A stretch of 64,000 bases of DNA, taken from JAWLAT01 sp041395325 (GTDB lineage: Bacteria > Pseudomonadota > Gammaproteobacteria > Xanthomonadales > SZUA-5). The DNA is taken from positions 62,001-126,000 of the forward strand of contig JAWLAT010000010.1 in the NCBI GenBank assembly GCA_041395325.1, in the 5' to 3' direction. A program made the position numbers and the translations under genes. The notes beneath the pieces were generated by a model, which did no database searches, was not told the origin of the DNA, and saw only the letters and a program-made list of their open reading frames with translations. Shown in pieces: positions 8,246 through 17,020 of the stretch (within the stretch, counting starts at the first letter, position 1; every line of letters starts with the position of its first letter).

Positions 8246-8734
8246 ATGTCGAACAAGCGCCGCCTACCCGTCCTGCTGCTGTCCACGCTGCTTGGCCTCA
8301 GTGCCTTCCCCCTGTTCGCCGCCGACGAGGCACCCACGCCGACCCATGTGCTCAACGGCCACGCGGTCTATGGTCAACCGATGACCGACGCAGGCAAGCC
8401 GGTAGCGCTGTCCGCTGCGCTGGAATCGGGTGCCAGCGAGCAGATGCAGCTGATCAGCGGGCGCATTGGCCAGGTCTGCCAGAAGAAGGGCTGCTGGATG
8501 ATGCTGATCGATGGCGACCAGGCTGTCCGGGTCATGTTCGGCAAGGATGATTTCTTCATTCCCACCGACACCATCGGCGAAGCGATCGTGCATGGTCGAC
8601 TGGAAGAAGTGGAGATGAGTCAGGGCCAGGCCGAGCACATGGCCAAGGACGGCGGCGGCGACGCCAAGGCCGCCGAAGCCGGCAAGGAGTGGCGGATCGT
8701 TGCCGATTCCGTGCTGATCAAGGCATCAGCCTGA
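8246..8734 (+). CDS. DUF4920 domain protein, exported
   Basis: The 162-residue product has a signal peptide (1-25, ending LFAAD) followed by a small domain containing GRIGQVCQKKGCWMMLIDGD. The Cys-Gln-Lys-Lys-Gly-Cys-Trp pattern is the hallmark of DUF4920; the two Cys could bind metal or form a disulfide. Family members are periplasmic with no settled function. An in-frame ATG at 8102 lies inside ggt and was rejected, because the signal peptide begins at 8246. A hairpin terminator follows directly. Confidence 0.75.
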   Translation: MSNKRRLPVLLLSTLLGLSAFPLFAADEAPTPTHVLNGHAVYGQPMTDAGKPVALSAALESGASEQMQLISGRIGQVCQKKGCWMMLIDGDQAVRVMFGKDDFFIPTDTIGEAIVHGRLEEVEMSQGQAEHMAKDGGGDAKAAEAGKEWRIVADSVLIKASA

Positions 8735-8739
8735 GTGTC

Positions 8740-8765
8740 GGGCGGCCCCGTGCCGCCCTTGGTTT
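8740..8765 (+). terminator. Intrinsic terminator after the DUF4920 gene
   Basis: GGGCGGC and GCCGCCC make a perfect 7-bp stem with a 5-base loop at 8740-8758, followed by the T-rich TTGGTTT. It would end the ferredoxin-ggt-DUF4920 transcript. Confidence 0.65.
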
Positions 8766-8815
8766 CACTGCCTGCTGATCAGTGACAGCGGGCTCAGCGG
8801 GGGAGCGTTGCCGAG

Positions 8816-9982
8816 ATGGGGTATTTCGCGCGCGTCAAGAATTCAATCGTCGGCTTCCTGTTTGGGCTGGCCCTGTTCCTGCTGGCCATTCCTTTCCTGG
8901 CCTGGAACGAGAACAACGTCTACAAGGTCCGCATGGGGCTGAAGGAAGGCGCCGAGAAGGTGCAGTCCGTGTCCAGCCAACCGGATCGCCAACACGACGG
9001 CCAGCTGGTCCACATCCACGGCCGCGTCGAGACCAGCAGTGGCGTCGAGGACCCGGTCTTCGATCTCAGCTACGACGCCCTGCGTTTGTCGCGCAAGGTT
9101 GAGATGTATCAGTGGGACGAAGACAAGCGCACCAAGGACGGCAAGACCCGCTACAGCTACGACCGGGAATGGTCCGAACGCCACATCGATTCGAGCCGCT
9201 TCCACGAAAGCGGCCATGACAATCCGCCACCACCGCCCTACTCCAGCGAAGACTATGTGGTCCGTGATGCGCGCCTGGGCGGCTTCGGCATCACCCAATC
9301 GCAGATTCGCGAAGCCGGCGGGCTGGCGCCGGTCGCCGATGCACCGGTGCCGCTGCAACTGCGCAGTGCCGGCTGGAGCGCTTTTGGCAACGTCTGGTTC
9401 AAGGGACGGGGTCGGCTGGAAGACCCGCAGATTGGCGATGTGCGGGTGACCTTCAACGCTCTGGGCGAAGCCGACCTCAGTCTGGCCGGTAAACAGCAGG
9501 GCGACCAGCTGCAGGCTTGGACCAGCAGTCGCGATACCGAAGTCATGTTGGTCGAACTGGGCGATCTGCCTGCCAAGGAACTGTTCGAGCGCGCCCAGTC
9601 GCGCAACACGCTGCTCGGCTGGGCCTTGCGTGCGGCCGGTTTTGCGGCGATGTGGATCGGCCTGTCGCTGTGCTTCAACCCACTTGCCGCGGTGCTCTCA
9701 TTCATTCCAGGCGTGGGCGGACTGGTCTCGATGATCGGTCGCTGGATCACCTTCATCATTGCCGCGCTGTTCGCGCTGACGACGGTCGTCGTGTCGTGGG
9801 TGGCAGTCAGGCCAATGATGCTGATGCTGGTCATCGCCGGCGTGGTCGTCATCGCCCTGATCATCGGGCGGCTGCGCGGGGACCGTGCACCAGGCGGCCC
9901 GCCGGCCGCACCGCCACCGTCACCTCCGCCGCCGCCGCCCGGATTCGCTTCGGCACCTCCGCCTCCGCCGCCGGCCGGCTGA
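8816..9982 (+). CDS. TMEM43/LUMA family membrane protein
   Basis: The 388-residue protein has an N-terminal membrane helix (about 9-29) followed by AWNENN, a large extracytoplasmic region containing the motif VEMYQWDE typical of TMEM43 proteins, and then three to four C-terminal helices (about 265-350). It ends in a proline tail made of several PPPPPP blocks, which may be cytoplasmic. Bacterial members have no defined role; the eukaryotic relative is an inner nuclear membrane/ER protein. It stands as a single gene between two hairpins. Confidence 0.8.
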   Translation: MGYFARVKNSIVGFLFGLALFLLAIPFLAWNENNVYKVRMGLKEGAEKVQSVSSQPDRQHDGQLVHIHGRVETSSGVEDPVFDLSYDALRLSRKVEMYQWDEDKRTKDGKTRYSYDREWSERHIDSSRFHESGHDNPPPPPYSSEDYVVRDARLGGFGITQSQIREAGGLAPVADAPVPLQLRSAGWSAFGNVWFKGRGRLEDPQIGDVRVTFNALGEADLSLAGKQQGDQLQAWTSSRDTEVMLVELGDLPAKELFERAQSRNTLLGWALRAAGFAAMWIGLSLCFNPLAAVLSFIPGVGGLVSMIGRWITFIIAALFALTTVVVSWVAVRPMMLMLVIAGVVVIALIIGRLRGDRAPGGPPAAPPPSPPPPPPGFASAPPPPPPAG

Positions 9983-9994
9983 CGCTTCTGTCGA

Positions 9995-10021
9995 CGCACC
10001 CACCATTGATCGGTGGGTGCG
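9995..10021 (+). terminator. Hairpin after the TMEM43 gene
   Basis: CGCACCCACC and GGTGGGTGCG form a perfect 10-bp stem with a 7-base loop, 12 bases after the stop. No T tract follows. Confidence 0.5.
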
Positions 10022-10072
10022 CGGCCCCAGATCCTCCAGATCGGCACCGCGTGCCAGCCCGAGAGCGCCTGC

Positions 10073-11473
10073 ATGTTTCGAACCGCTACCAATCGACGTC
10101 AATGGTTGACGCGCGGCATCCGCGCACTGGTCGGCGCTGGTGCTGCGACCAGCCTGCTGCCAAGCCTGGCCGCGTGCGCCGCACCCTCGCGCCGTGCTAC
10201 GGGCCTGGCCCTGCAGCCAGCGCTGGACGCGACCACCGGGAAACCGTTGCTGCAGCTGCCAGAGGGTTTTCGCTATTTCAGTTTCGCCTGGGCCGGCGAA
10301 TCACTCAGTGACGGTTCGACGATCCCCCCCAGCGCCGACGGCATGGGCATCGTCCGTACCCGGGGCCAGCGTCTGACGCTGATTCGCAACCACGAACTGA
10401 GCAGCCTCACCGGTACTTTCGCGCCGGCCCCCGCACCGTGCTACGACCCACATTGTGGCGGCGGCACCGTGCGTCTGGACGTCGATCTGGCGCAGGAGAA
10501 ACTGCTCAGCGCGGAAGCTGCGCTGACCGGCACCGTGCTCAACTGCGCCGGTGGCGCAACGCCTTGGGGCAGCTGGCTCACCTGCGAGGAAGTGGTCTAT
10601 CTGGCGCAGGAAGAGGTACCGGCCAACCTGAATCTCGGTGCCAGCGGCCGCGGCCCCTTGTCACATGGCTACGTATTTGAAGTGCCTGCCGAGGGCCGGG
10701 CCAGCGCCAAGCCACTGGTTGATATGGGCCTGTTTCGACACGAGGCGGTCGCCTTAGACCCACGCGATGGCTGCGTCTATCTCACTGAGGACCAGTACGA
10801 GATGGCGGGCTTCTACCGCTTCACGCCGCGCGTCCCGGGCAAGCTGGCCGAAGGCGGCCGGTTGCAGATGCTGGCGGTCAAGGATCGCAGCGAAATGCGT
10901 CGCGACGTCCCCCTGGGCCAGGCACTGAAAACCCACTGGGTCGATATCGATGATCCCGGCAGGGGCCGCGTGGACGACAGCGACAAGGTCGGTATCGGTG
11001 TAGTCAGCCAGGGTCTGGCGGCCGGTGGCGCCCGCTTCACGCGCCTGGAAGGCTGTGCCTACGCCGATGGTCAGATCTACTTCACCTCCACCGACGGTGG
11101 CAGCGCCAAGGGCGGCATGCTTTATCGATTTGACCCGGTCGCACAGGAAGTGGAACTGCTGCTGGAAATCGCCGCCGATCAGCGTAGCGACTTCGACTAT
11201 CCGGACAACATCACGCCCAGCCCCGCTGGTGGACTGGTCATTTGCGAAGACAGCAAGTTGCGCGGACCTGATCACGGTCAGCAACTGATCTGGCGCGCAG
11301 CCGACGGCCGCCTCGTCACCATCGCGCGCAATCAGGTCGTCCACGAGGGCACCGACTACTCGGGTGCCGAATGGGCCGGTTGCTGCTTCTCACCCGACGG
11401 CCAGTGGTTGTTCGCCAACATCTACACGCCCGGCTTCACGGTGGCCATCACCGGGCCCTGGGACAAACTCTGA
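10073..11473 (+). CDS. PhoX/DUF839 family protein, Tat-exported
   Basis: The 466-residue product begins with a Tat-type signal: NRRQWL (twin Arg at 8-9), a hydrophobic stretch, then LAACAA. The mature part carries DUF839/PhoX features: LIRNHELSS, WGSWLTCEE, HEAVALDPRDG and VYLTEDQ, blocks that line the Ca2+/Fe3+ centre in PhoX phosphatases. Many DUF839 proteins are not proven phosphatases, so I do not call phoX itself. The Cys in the signal could also be lipidated. ATG 10073 was chosen because the Tat motif follows at once. The ~150 bp after the gene hold no clear feature. Confidence 0.8.
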   Translation: MFRTATNRRQWLTRGIRALVGAGAATSLLPSLAACAAPSRRATGLALQPALDATTGKPLLQLPEGFRYFSFAWAGESLSDGSTIPPSADGMGIVRTRGQRLTLIRNHELSSLTGTFAPAPAPCYDPHCGGGTVRLDVDLAQEKLLSAEAALTGTVLNCAGGATPWGSWLTCEEVVYLAQEEVPANLNLGASGRGPLSHGYVFEVPAEGRASAKPLVDMGLFRHEAVALDPRDGCVYLTEDQYEMAGFYRFTPRVPGKLAEGGRLQMLAVKDRSEMRRDVPLGQALKTHWVDIDDPGRGRVDDSDKVGIGVVSQGLAAGGARFTRLEGCAYADGQIYFTSTDGGSAKGGMLYRFDPVAQEVELLLEIAADQRSDFDYPDNITPSPAGGLVICEDSKLRGPDHGQQLIWRAADGRLVTIARNQVVHEGTDYSGAEWAGCCFSPDGQWLFANIYTPGFTVAITGPWDKL

Positions 11474-11626
11474 CCGCCGCTGGGCCGGAATGCATCGCCG
11501 GACCTCGCTCAGGACTGAAGATTCCAGCGCAAGTGGCTGAATCTGGCCCATCTGTGCGACGCAGATCGGCCATCGGACGGCGCCAAGTGTGCGAAACTTG
11601 AGCCGACACGGACGGTCGATCCCTGC

Positions 11627-14059
11627 ATGCCCCGCTCGCCGCGCAACCAGGCTACCCGAACCGCAGCCAGGCGCCGATCCGGCCTGATCGCGACATGCTG
11701 TCTGGCCGTCGTTCTGACCGCCTGCGAACGCACGCCCGATCCCAAGGCGCCGCCAACGCCACCCGTCGCACCCACGGCGCCGCCAACCCCGCCCGAATCC
11801 GGGCTGCCAGCGCTCCTGCCCAGCAAGCCTGCGTTGCCGCAACCGATGCTCGACGGGGTTTATCTCAGCGCACGGTTGCCGCGGGAGACCATCGGCTATC
11901 TGCGTCTGCCCAATCCCTGGCATCTGCTCGGCGACCTGACTGGCCGCAGTTCGGACCGGGCCTATGGGAGCAGCAGCTGGCGATCGCAGCTGGATCAATT
12001 GCGGGTTGCGGCACCGATGGCCGCGCGCCAGCAGGGCTGGCCGGTGGGTCTGGGCGCGACGTTGGCACTGGTCGACAGCCCGATCGAGATCGTGTTGCTC
12101 GATGCCGAGGGGCAACTGGGCTCGGACAATCGCGTGCTGCTCAGCACCTCACTCAGCACTGACCGGGTCGCTGATGCCGCCCGCCTGACAGCCGAATGGG
12201 TCGCCTGGATCAGCGGCACGCCGCCGCCGCCAATCGCCATCGACGCCCGCGGCTACGGCGAGGCCGACATCGGCTTGGGCGAGCCCCTGCGACTGCAGTT
12301 CCAGCGCGGCGAGCAGCGGCTCTATCTGTATTGGGGCGAAGGGGCCGACCTTGTCACCTTCAGTCAGCTGCTGGCGCGGCTGGCCCAGCCTGTCGGCGGC
12401 CATCGCGCGCAGGCAGAGATCGAGGCAGCCGACGAGAGTGGGCGCGGCTTGTTGCTGTGGCTGGATCTGGCCGCCACCCGTCCATTGGCCAGTCAGAGCA
12501 CCGGCACCTGGCGGTTGTTGCCCGATCTCGCAGGGTCTGCGCTGTTTGCCGCCGGCACCGTGCGCGGACGCGGACAGCTGACGCTCGCACTCGATGAATT
12601 GCCCAACGACGTCTTGGCGCGATTGCCTAAAACCGCAGGGCGGATTCCCGTCACCACCGCCGGCTCGACGCGCTGGGCCTTGTTTGCCGCCCTTCCCGAT
12701 CGGCGCGAATGGGAAGCTCTGCGGAACTGGCTGGAGGACCGGCCCGCGGCTGGCATCGCTGCCCCAGCGACGACTGATTCGCCTGCCGACCTGGCCGATA
12801 CTGAGGGCCCGCCGGAGGGTGCGGCAGCCAGCGCTGCAGCCCGTCAGCGGTTGGCCAATCCGCTCGATCAACTGGACGAATGGCTGCGGCCGCTGATTGG
12901 CGTCAACGCTGGAACGCTGTTCGATCGGATCGGCCCGGAACTGGTGCTGTGGCGCGACGCCGCTGGCGTGTTCACGGCACTGCGGGTGCGTGACGACGAG
13001 GGATTCGACAGCCTGCTCGCGCGGCTCAATCACACCCTCGATGGTCGCCGCTCCGCGCGACGCTGGAATGGCCTTGACGTACAGGAGTTCAGCCTGCCCA
13101 CCCTGGCCATCGAACATCCGCAGGCCGCGGCCAATCTGATCCAGCAAACGCCGGTTGACAACGGTGGTGAGGATCAGACTGCCCCGAGCACGCCTGCAGC
13201 GGCAGAGATCGCCGCCGCAGCCCCAACGGGACTGTGGCAAAGCCTGCGCCGCATTCGCTCGCGCGCCTACTGGATCGAGGAGACGCCCTTCCTGGTGTTC
13301 GCGTCGGTGCCGCAGAGTCTGGTCGATCGCCAGTCGAGCCCGAACAAGTCCGATCTGGATCACTGGTTCGATCAGGTTCAGGGGTCACCATCGGCGGGCA
13401 GTCTGTTCCTCTACAGCGCCAGCGTTCGCGACCTGCCCCGTGACAGCTATCACCAGATGATTCGGCTGCTGCAGGCCGTCGGCGACATGCTGGAGGTGCC
13501 GGTCGATCCCTTCGCCTTTCCCAATGCCGACGAAGTCGATCTCCCCGAACGCGGGTCACTGGCCCTGCGCCTGGGTGTCGATGGCCGTCGACTGGCGCTG
13601 ACGCTGCGCTATCAGGACCTGCCCTCGGAATTCGTCGGCGAACCGGTCGGACTGGCCAGTGGCATGGCCATGGCGCTGCTGGGCACGGCAGCGGTATCCG
13701 CGCATGCCGAGCATCGGGCGCGGATCTTTCTGCTCGACGTGACCGCAGCCAGTGCAGCGGCCCGGGCCGCCGTCGACGACTTCCAGCAGCGACGCCGGCG
13801 CGCTCCGCGGCAGTGGCAGGAACTCGGCAGCCAAGCGCCTTCGCTGACCGATTGGCTGCCTGGCGTCAGCGCCGACTATGCCGATGCCAGCTTGCTGATC
13901 AACCTGGCCGAAGTGGCCAGTGTGCCTTCACCACTGCGTGACAGCCGCTTGATGCTGCGCCGCGACAAGGACGGCCAATGGCACTGTGACCCGGCTTCCA
14001 GCACCATTTCTGATGCCCTGAGTGGCCCTGCCTGCGACAGTCTGATCGACCCGGATTAG
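11627..14059 (+). CDS. Large lipoprotein of unknown function (DUF3352-like at best)
   Basis: The product is 810 residues. An Arg-rich start and hydrophobic core lead to VVLTAC (lipid-modified Cys33), then a Pro/Thr/Ala linker of about 35 residues. The remainder looks like a large alpha/beta periplasmic protein, with segments such as ETIGYLRLPNP near the N-terminus that weakly recall DUF3352 proteins; a low-complexity Ala/Pro insert sits around residues 375-410. There are no enzyme motifs I can recognise. It is a single gene followed by phaZ 91 bp later. Confidence 0.65.
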   Translation: MPRSPRNQATRTAARRRSGLIATCCLAVVLTACERTPDPKAPPTPPVAPTAPPTPPESGLPALLPSKPALPQPMLDGVYLSARLPRETIGYLRLPNPWHLLGDLTGRSSDRAYGSSSWRSQLDQLRVAAPMAARQQGWPVGLGATLALVDSPIEIVLLDAEGQLGSDNRVLLSTSLSTDRVADAARLTAEWVAWISGTPPPPIAIDARGYGEADIGLGEPLRLQFQRGEQRLYLYWGEGADLVTFSQLLARLAQPVGGHRAQAEIEAADESGRGLLLWLDLAATRPLASQSTGTWRLLPDLAGSALFAAGTVRGRGQLTLALDELPNDVLARLPKTAGRIPVTTAGSTRWALFAALPDRREWEALRNWLEDRPAAGIAAPATTDSPADLADTEGPPEGAAASAAARQRLANPLDQLDEWLRPLIGVNAGTLFDRIGPELVLWRDAAGVFTALRVRDDEGFDSLLARLNHTLDGRRSARRWNGLDVQEFSLPTLAIEHPQAAANLIQQTPVDNGGEDQTAPSTPAAAEIAAAAPTGLWQSLRRIRSRAYWIEETPFLVFASVPQSLVDRQSSPNKSDLDHWFDQVQGSPSAGSLFLYSASVRDLPRDSYHQMIRLLQAVGDMLEVPVDPFAFPNADEVDLPERGSLALRLGVDGRRLALTLRYQDLPSEFVGEPVGLASGMAMALLGTAAVSAHAEHRARIFLLDVTAASAAARAAVDDFQQRRRRAPRQWQELGSQAPSLTDWLPGVSADYADASLLINLAEVASVPSPLRDSRLMLRRDKDGQWHCDPASSTISDALSGPACDSLIDPD

Positions 14060-14080
14060 ACCAAGGTCCAGCTGAAACCC

Positions 14081-14094
14081 TGCAATTTTTTGCA
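14081..14094. promoter_or_regulatory. Palindrome TGCAA-N4-TTGCA upstream of phaZ
   Basis: A perfect 5+5 inverted repeat around TTTT lies 56 bases before the phaZ start, close to a TAACAT hexamer (14116-14121) that may be a -10 box. TGCA-based palindromes are used by several regulators of polyhydroxyalkanoate genes, but the assignment here is only a suggestion. Confidence 0.3.
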
Positions 14095-14150
14095 CCGCAG
14101 CATCGCCGCTAGCGGTAACATCGGGGGGATCCCGACACCGGAGAAGCGGC

Positions 14151-15392
14151 ATGCTCTATCGGCTGCACGAGTTCCAGCGCGATTTGATCAGCCCCCTGGT
14201 GGCCTGGTCGGAAGCGGGCGCGAAGATGTTCGGCTCCGAGCAGAGCTGGCTGTCCAAGCTGCCTGGCTCGCCGCGACTGGCAGCCGGCTACGAGTTGTTC
14301 CACCGCCTCGGAAAGGACTACGAGAAGCCGGAGTTCGACATCCGCAAGATCGAGGCACACGGCCACGAGCTGCCGATTGTCGAATACACCGTGCTGAAGC
14401 GGCCTTTCTGCAATCTGGTCCGCTTCAAGCGCTTCAGTGACGATGCCGCCGTCATCAGCGATCTGAAAGACGACCCGGCCGTGCTGGTGGTTGCACCGCT
14501 GTCCGGCCATCACGCCACGCTGTTGCGCGACACGGTTCGCACGCTGCTGCGTGATCACAAGGTCTTCGTCACCGACTGGATCGATGCGCGCATGGTGGCG
14601 GCCGCCGATGGCCCCTTCCATCTCGACGACTATGTTCGCTACATCGAAGAGTTCATCCGCCACATTGGCGCCGAGAAGCTGCATGTGATCAGCGTTTGCC
14701 AGCCAACCGTTCCGGTGCTGGCTGCGGTATCCCTGATGGCGGCTCGCGGCGAGCCCTGTCCAAAGAGCCTGACGCTGATGGGTGGCCCCATCGATCCGCG
14801 CCAGAGCCCGACGGCGGTCAACAATCTGGCCACCGAGAAATCGCTGGGCTGGTTCGAACACACAGTCATTCACGAAGTACCGGACCGCTACCCCGGCGCA
14901 GGCCGCAAGGTCTATCCGGGCTTCCTGCAGCACGCCGGCTTCATCGCCATGAACCCCAGCCGGCACTTCATGTCGCACTGGGATTTCTACAAGAATCTGC
15001 TGCGCGGTGACCTGGACGATGCCGAGTCGCATCGGCGCTTTTACGATGAGTACAACGCCGTACTCGACATGCCGGCCGAGTATTACCTGGACACCATCCG
15101 CATCGTCTTCCAGGAGCATCTGCTGCCACGCGGTGAGTGGCAGGTGGCCGGCGAGCCCGTGCTGCCGCAGCGCATCCGCGACACGGCCATCCTCACCATC
15201 GAAGGTGAGTTGGACGACATTTCCGGCATCGGGCAAACGCGTGCGGCGCACGATCTGTGCACCAACGTGCCCAAGGCGGATCGCCAGCATATCGAGGTCG
15301 AAGGCGCTGGCCACTATGGCATCTTCAGCGGTCGTCGCTGGCGCGAGAAGGTCTACCCGCAGGTTCGCGCCTTCATTCGCGCACACGGCTGA
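14151..15392 (+). CDS. phaZ: Intracellular polyhydroxybutyrate depolymerase
   Basis: This 413-residue cytosolic enzyme degrades native intracellular PHB granules. The nucleophile is a cysteine: HVISVCQPTVPVLAA places it at Cys183, the position of the catalytic Cys in the Ralstonia PhaZa1 type. Asp and His of the triad lie in EGELDDISGIG and AGHYGIFSGRRW. It has no signal peptide, as expected for the intracellular class. The ATG at 14151 follows GGAGAAGCGGC. No phaC, phaA, phaB or phasin gene lies in the window, so PHB synthesis must be encoded elsewhere. Confidence 0.92.
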   Translation: MLYRLHEFQRDLISPLVAWSEAGAKMFGSEQSWLSKLPGSPRLAAGYELFHRLGKDYEKPEFDIRKIEAHGHELPIVEYTVLKRPFCNLVRFKRFSDDAAVISDLKDDPAVLVVAPLSGHHATLLRDTVRTLLRDHKVFVTDWIDARMVAAADGPFHLDDYVRYIEEFIRHIGAEKLHVISVCQPTVPVLAAVSLMAARGEPCPKSLTLMGGPIDPRQSPTAVNNLATEKSLGWFEHTVIHEVPDRYPGAGRKVYPGFLQHAGFIAMNPSRHFMSHWDFYKNLLRGDLDDAESHRRFYDEYNAVLDMPAEYYLDTIRIVFQEHLLPRGEWQVAGEPVLPQRIRDTAILTIEGELDDISGIGQTRAAHDLCTNVPKADRQHIEVEGAGHYGIFSGRRWREKVYPQVRAFIRAHG

Positions 15393-15411
15393 GATCGGCG
15401 CGACCGATCTC
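15391..15411 (+). terminator. Hairpin at the phaZ stop
   Basis: GAGATCGG and CCGATCTC form a perfect 8-bp stem with a 5-base loop, overlapping the phaZ stop codon. There is no T tract. Confidence 0.45.
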
Positions 15412-15487
15412 GGCGGACAGATCAAGGAACGGACAGCCTTTCCTGGCTGTCACCAGCGGCCACGGATGGCCGCAACCTCCATCCCCG

Positions 15488-16891
15488 CTACAGCGCGACG
15501 CTTGGCTCCACCCGCAGGGGCAGCCGGCGGCTCATCTCGCGGCGCAGCAACAGGTAGCTGAGCAGCGCCTGCAGGCCCACTGTCGTCACGGACAGCCACC
15601 ACAACTGACGCAATTCGAAGCCCTCCTGCCGACTAATCCAGATCGCCGGCAGCGCGAAGGTCAGCAGACGACTGGCGCTGCTGAGCAGCGATGGCAAGGT
15701 GTGACCCAGCGCCTGAAACAGACTGGAGCAGGTGAACACCAGTCCGGAAGCGGCGAAATTCCACGACACCACCTGCAGGAAGCCGACACCCACGGCCAGA
15801 ACGGCCGGATCATCGCTGAATCCGGACAGCAACCAGCCCGCCTGCCACTGGCAGAACAAAGTCAGCAGAAACATCAGCCCGCAACACAGCAGGGCCGCCT
15901 GACGAAAGACCTCGCGCACCCGGACCGCCAGTCCGGCGCCCACATTCTGCGCCGCGACCGCCGACACCGCGAAGGCCACGGCCATCGCCGGCAAAAACAC
16001 CGCCTGCATGACGCGAGAGCCGATGCCGAAGCCGGCCTGCGCGTCGGCACCGAAGGGGCGCACCAGCCAGTAGATCAGCGCCATGTAGATAAACAGCAGC
16101 AGGAACTCGCCGCCCGCAGGCGCACCGATCCGCAACAAGCGCCAGAACACCTCTGCGCGGGGCCTGAGCAGTGAGGGCTGCACCGTCACCGGCAAGGACA
16201 AGCGCCGAAACAACCGCCACATCAGCACCATGCCGACGATCAGCGCGATGCTGCTGGCCGCACCGGCACCGGCGACGCCGAAGGCCAACCTGGTTCCCCA
16301 ACCCGCGATCAGGACCGGCGCCAGGATCGCGTTGAGCACCACCGTCAGCAGTTGCACCAGCATGGCCGGTTGCACCACGCCACAGCCACGCATGGCCGAT
16401 CCCAGCGCGACCACTGGAAACTGCAAGGCCAGGCAAGGCAAGAACCACAACAGATAGCGCCGTCCTTCAGCCTGCGCTTCCTCGCCAGCAGCCAGTTGCG
16501 CCAGATAGTGATCGGTCAGCCAGGCACCCAGTACCCAGACCAGCACGCAGCACACCACCGACAGGCCCAGGCTTTGATTGAAGACCTGTTGGGCGTCGTC
16601 CAGGTCGCGGCGGCCCAGCGCCTGCCCGACCAAAGCGACAATGCCCACGCTCAGCGCCTGAGTCAGCGCCAGCACCATGAACATCAGGTTGCCGGCCGCA
16701 CTCACGCCGGCGATCGCCGCGTCGCCCAACTGCGCCACGAAGTACAAGTCAATGAGGTGATAGAGATTCTGGAACAGCAGGCCGATGGCGATCGGAATCG
16801 CCATACGCAGCAAATGGCCGAAGATCGGTCCCGAGGTCAGATCTGGGTTGGCGCGGCCGGCGGCCGGCACGCCGGAGTGCTTTTCGGTCAT
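15488..16891 (-). CDS. MATE family multidrug/Na+ efflux transporter
   Basis: The 467-residue protein has about 12 membrane helices in two pseudo-symmetric halves, each opening in the MATE manner: IPIAIGLLFQNLYHLIDLYFVAQLG in the first half, and IGAPAGGEFLLLFIYMALIYWLV in the second (each seen in part). MATE pumps export cationic drugs or metabolites in exchange for Na+ or H+. The ATG at 16891 follows a charged N-terminus. An inverted repeat upstream suggests control by a repressor encoded elsewhere. Confidence 0.9.
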   Translation of the reverse strand: MTEKHSGVPAAGRANPDLTSGPIFGHLLRMAIPIAIGLLFQNLYHLIDLYFVAQLGDAAIAGVSAAGNLMFMVLALTQALSVGIVALVGQALGRRDLDDAQQVFNQSLGLSVVCCVLVWVLGAWLTDHYLAQLAAGEEAQAEGRRYLLWFLPCLALQFPVVALGSAMRGCGVVQPAMLVQLLTVVLNAILAPVLIAGWGTRLAFGVAGAGAASSIALIVGMVLMWRLFRRLSLPVTVQPSLLRPRAEVFWRLLRIGAPAGGEFLLLFIYMALIYWLVRPFGADAQAGFGIGSRVMQAVFLPAMAVAFAVSAVAAQNVGAGLAVRVREVFRQAALLCCGLMFLLTLFCQWQAGWLLSGFSDDPAVLAVGVGFLQVVSWNFAASGLVFTCSSLFQALGHTLPSLLSSASRLLTFALPAIWISRQEGFELRQLWWLSVTTVGLQALLSYLLLRREMSRRLPLRVEPSVAL

Positions 16892-16958
16892 GGGTGGGCC
16901 TGCATGGTGAGTGACCGGGGCACGGAGACGGTGCGCCTCCGCCCGACCGGAGCCGCAA

Positions 16959-17000
16959 TTTACCCGGATAATAATAACGACGTCAATGCACCCGGGTAAA
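16959..17000. promoter_or_regulatory. Inverted repeat TTTACCCGG...CCGGGTAAA, probable repressor operator of the MATE gene
   Basis: TTTACCCGG at 16959-16967 is repeated in inverted orientation as CCGGGTAAA at 16992-17000, 24 bases apart. The right arm is also the edge of an almost perfect palindrome, ACCCGGGT. The AT-rich spacer (ATAATAATAA) contains plausible -10 sequence for the MATE gene. ACCCGGGT-type sites are commonly bound by TetR-family repressors; that link is inferred. Confidence 0.45.
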
Positions 17001-17020
17001 ACTCAGGCGCCGACTCCGCT

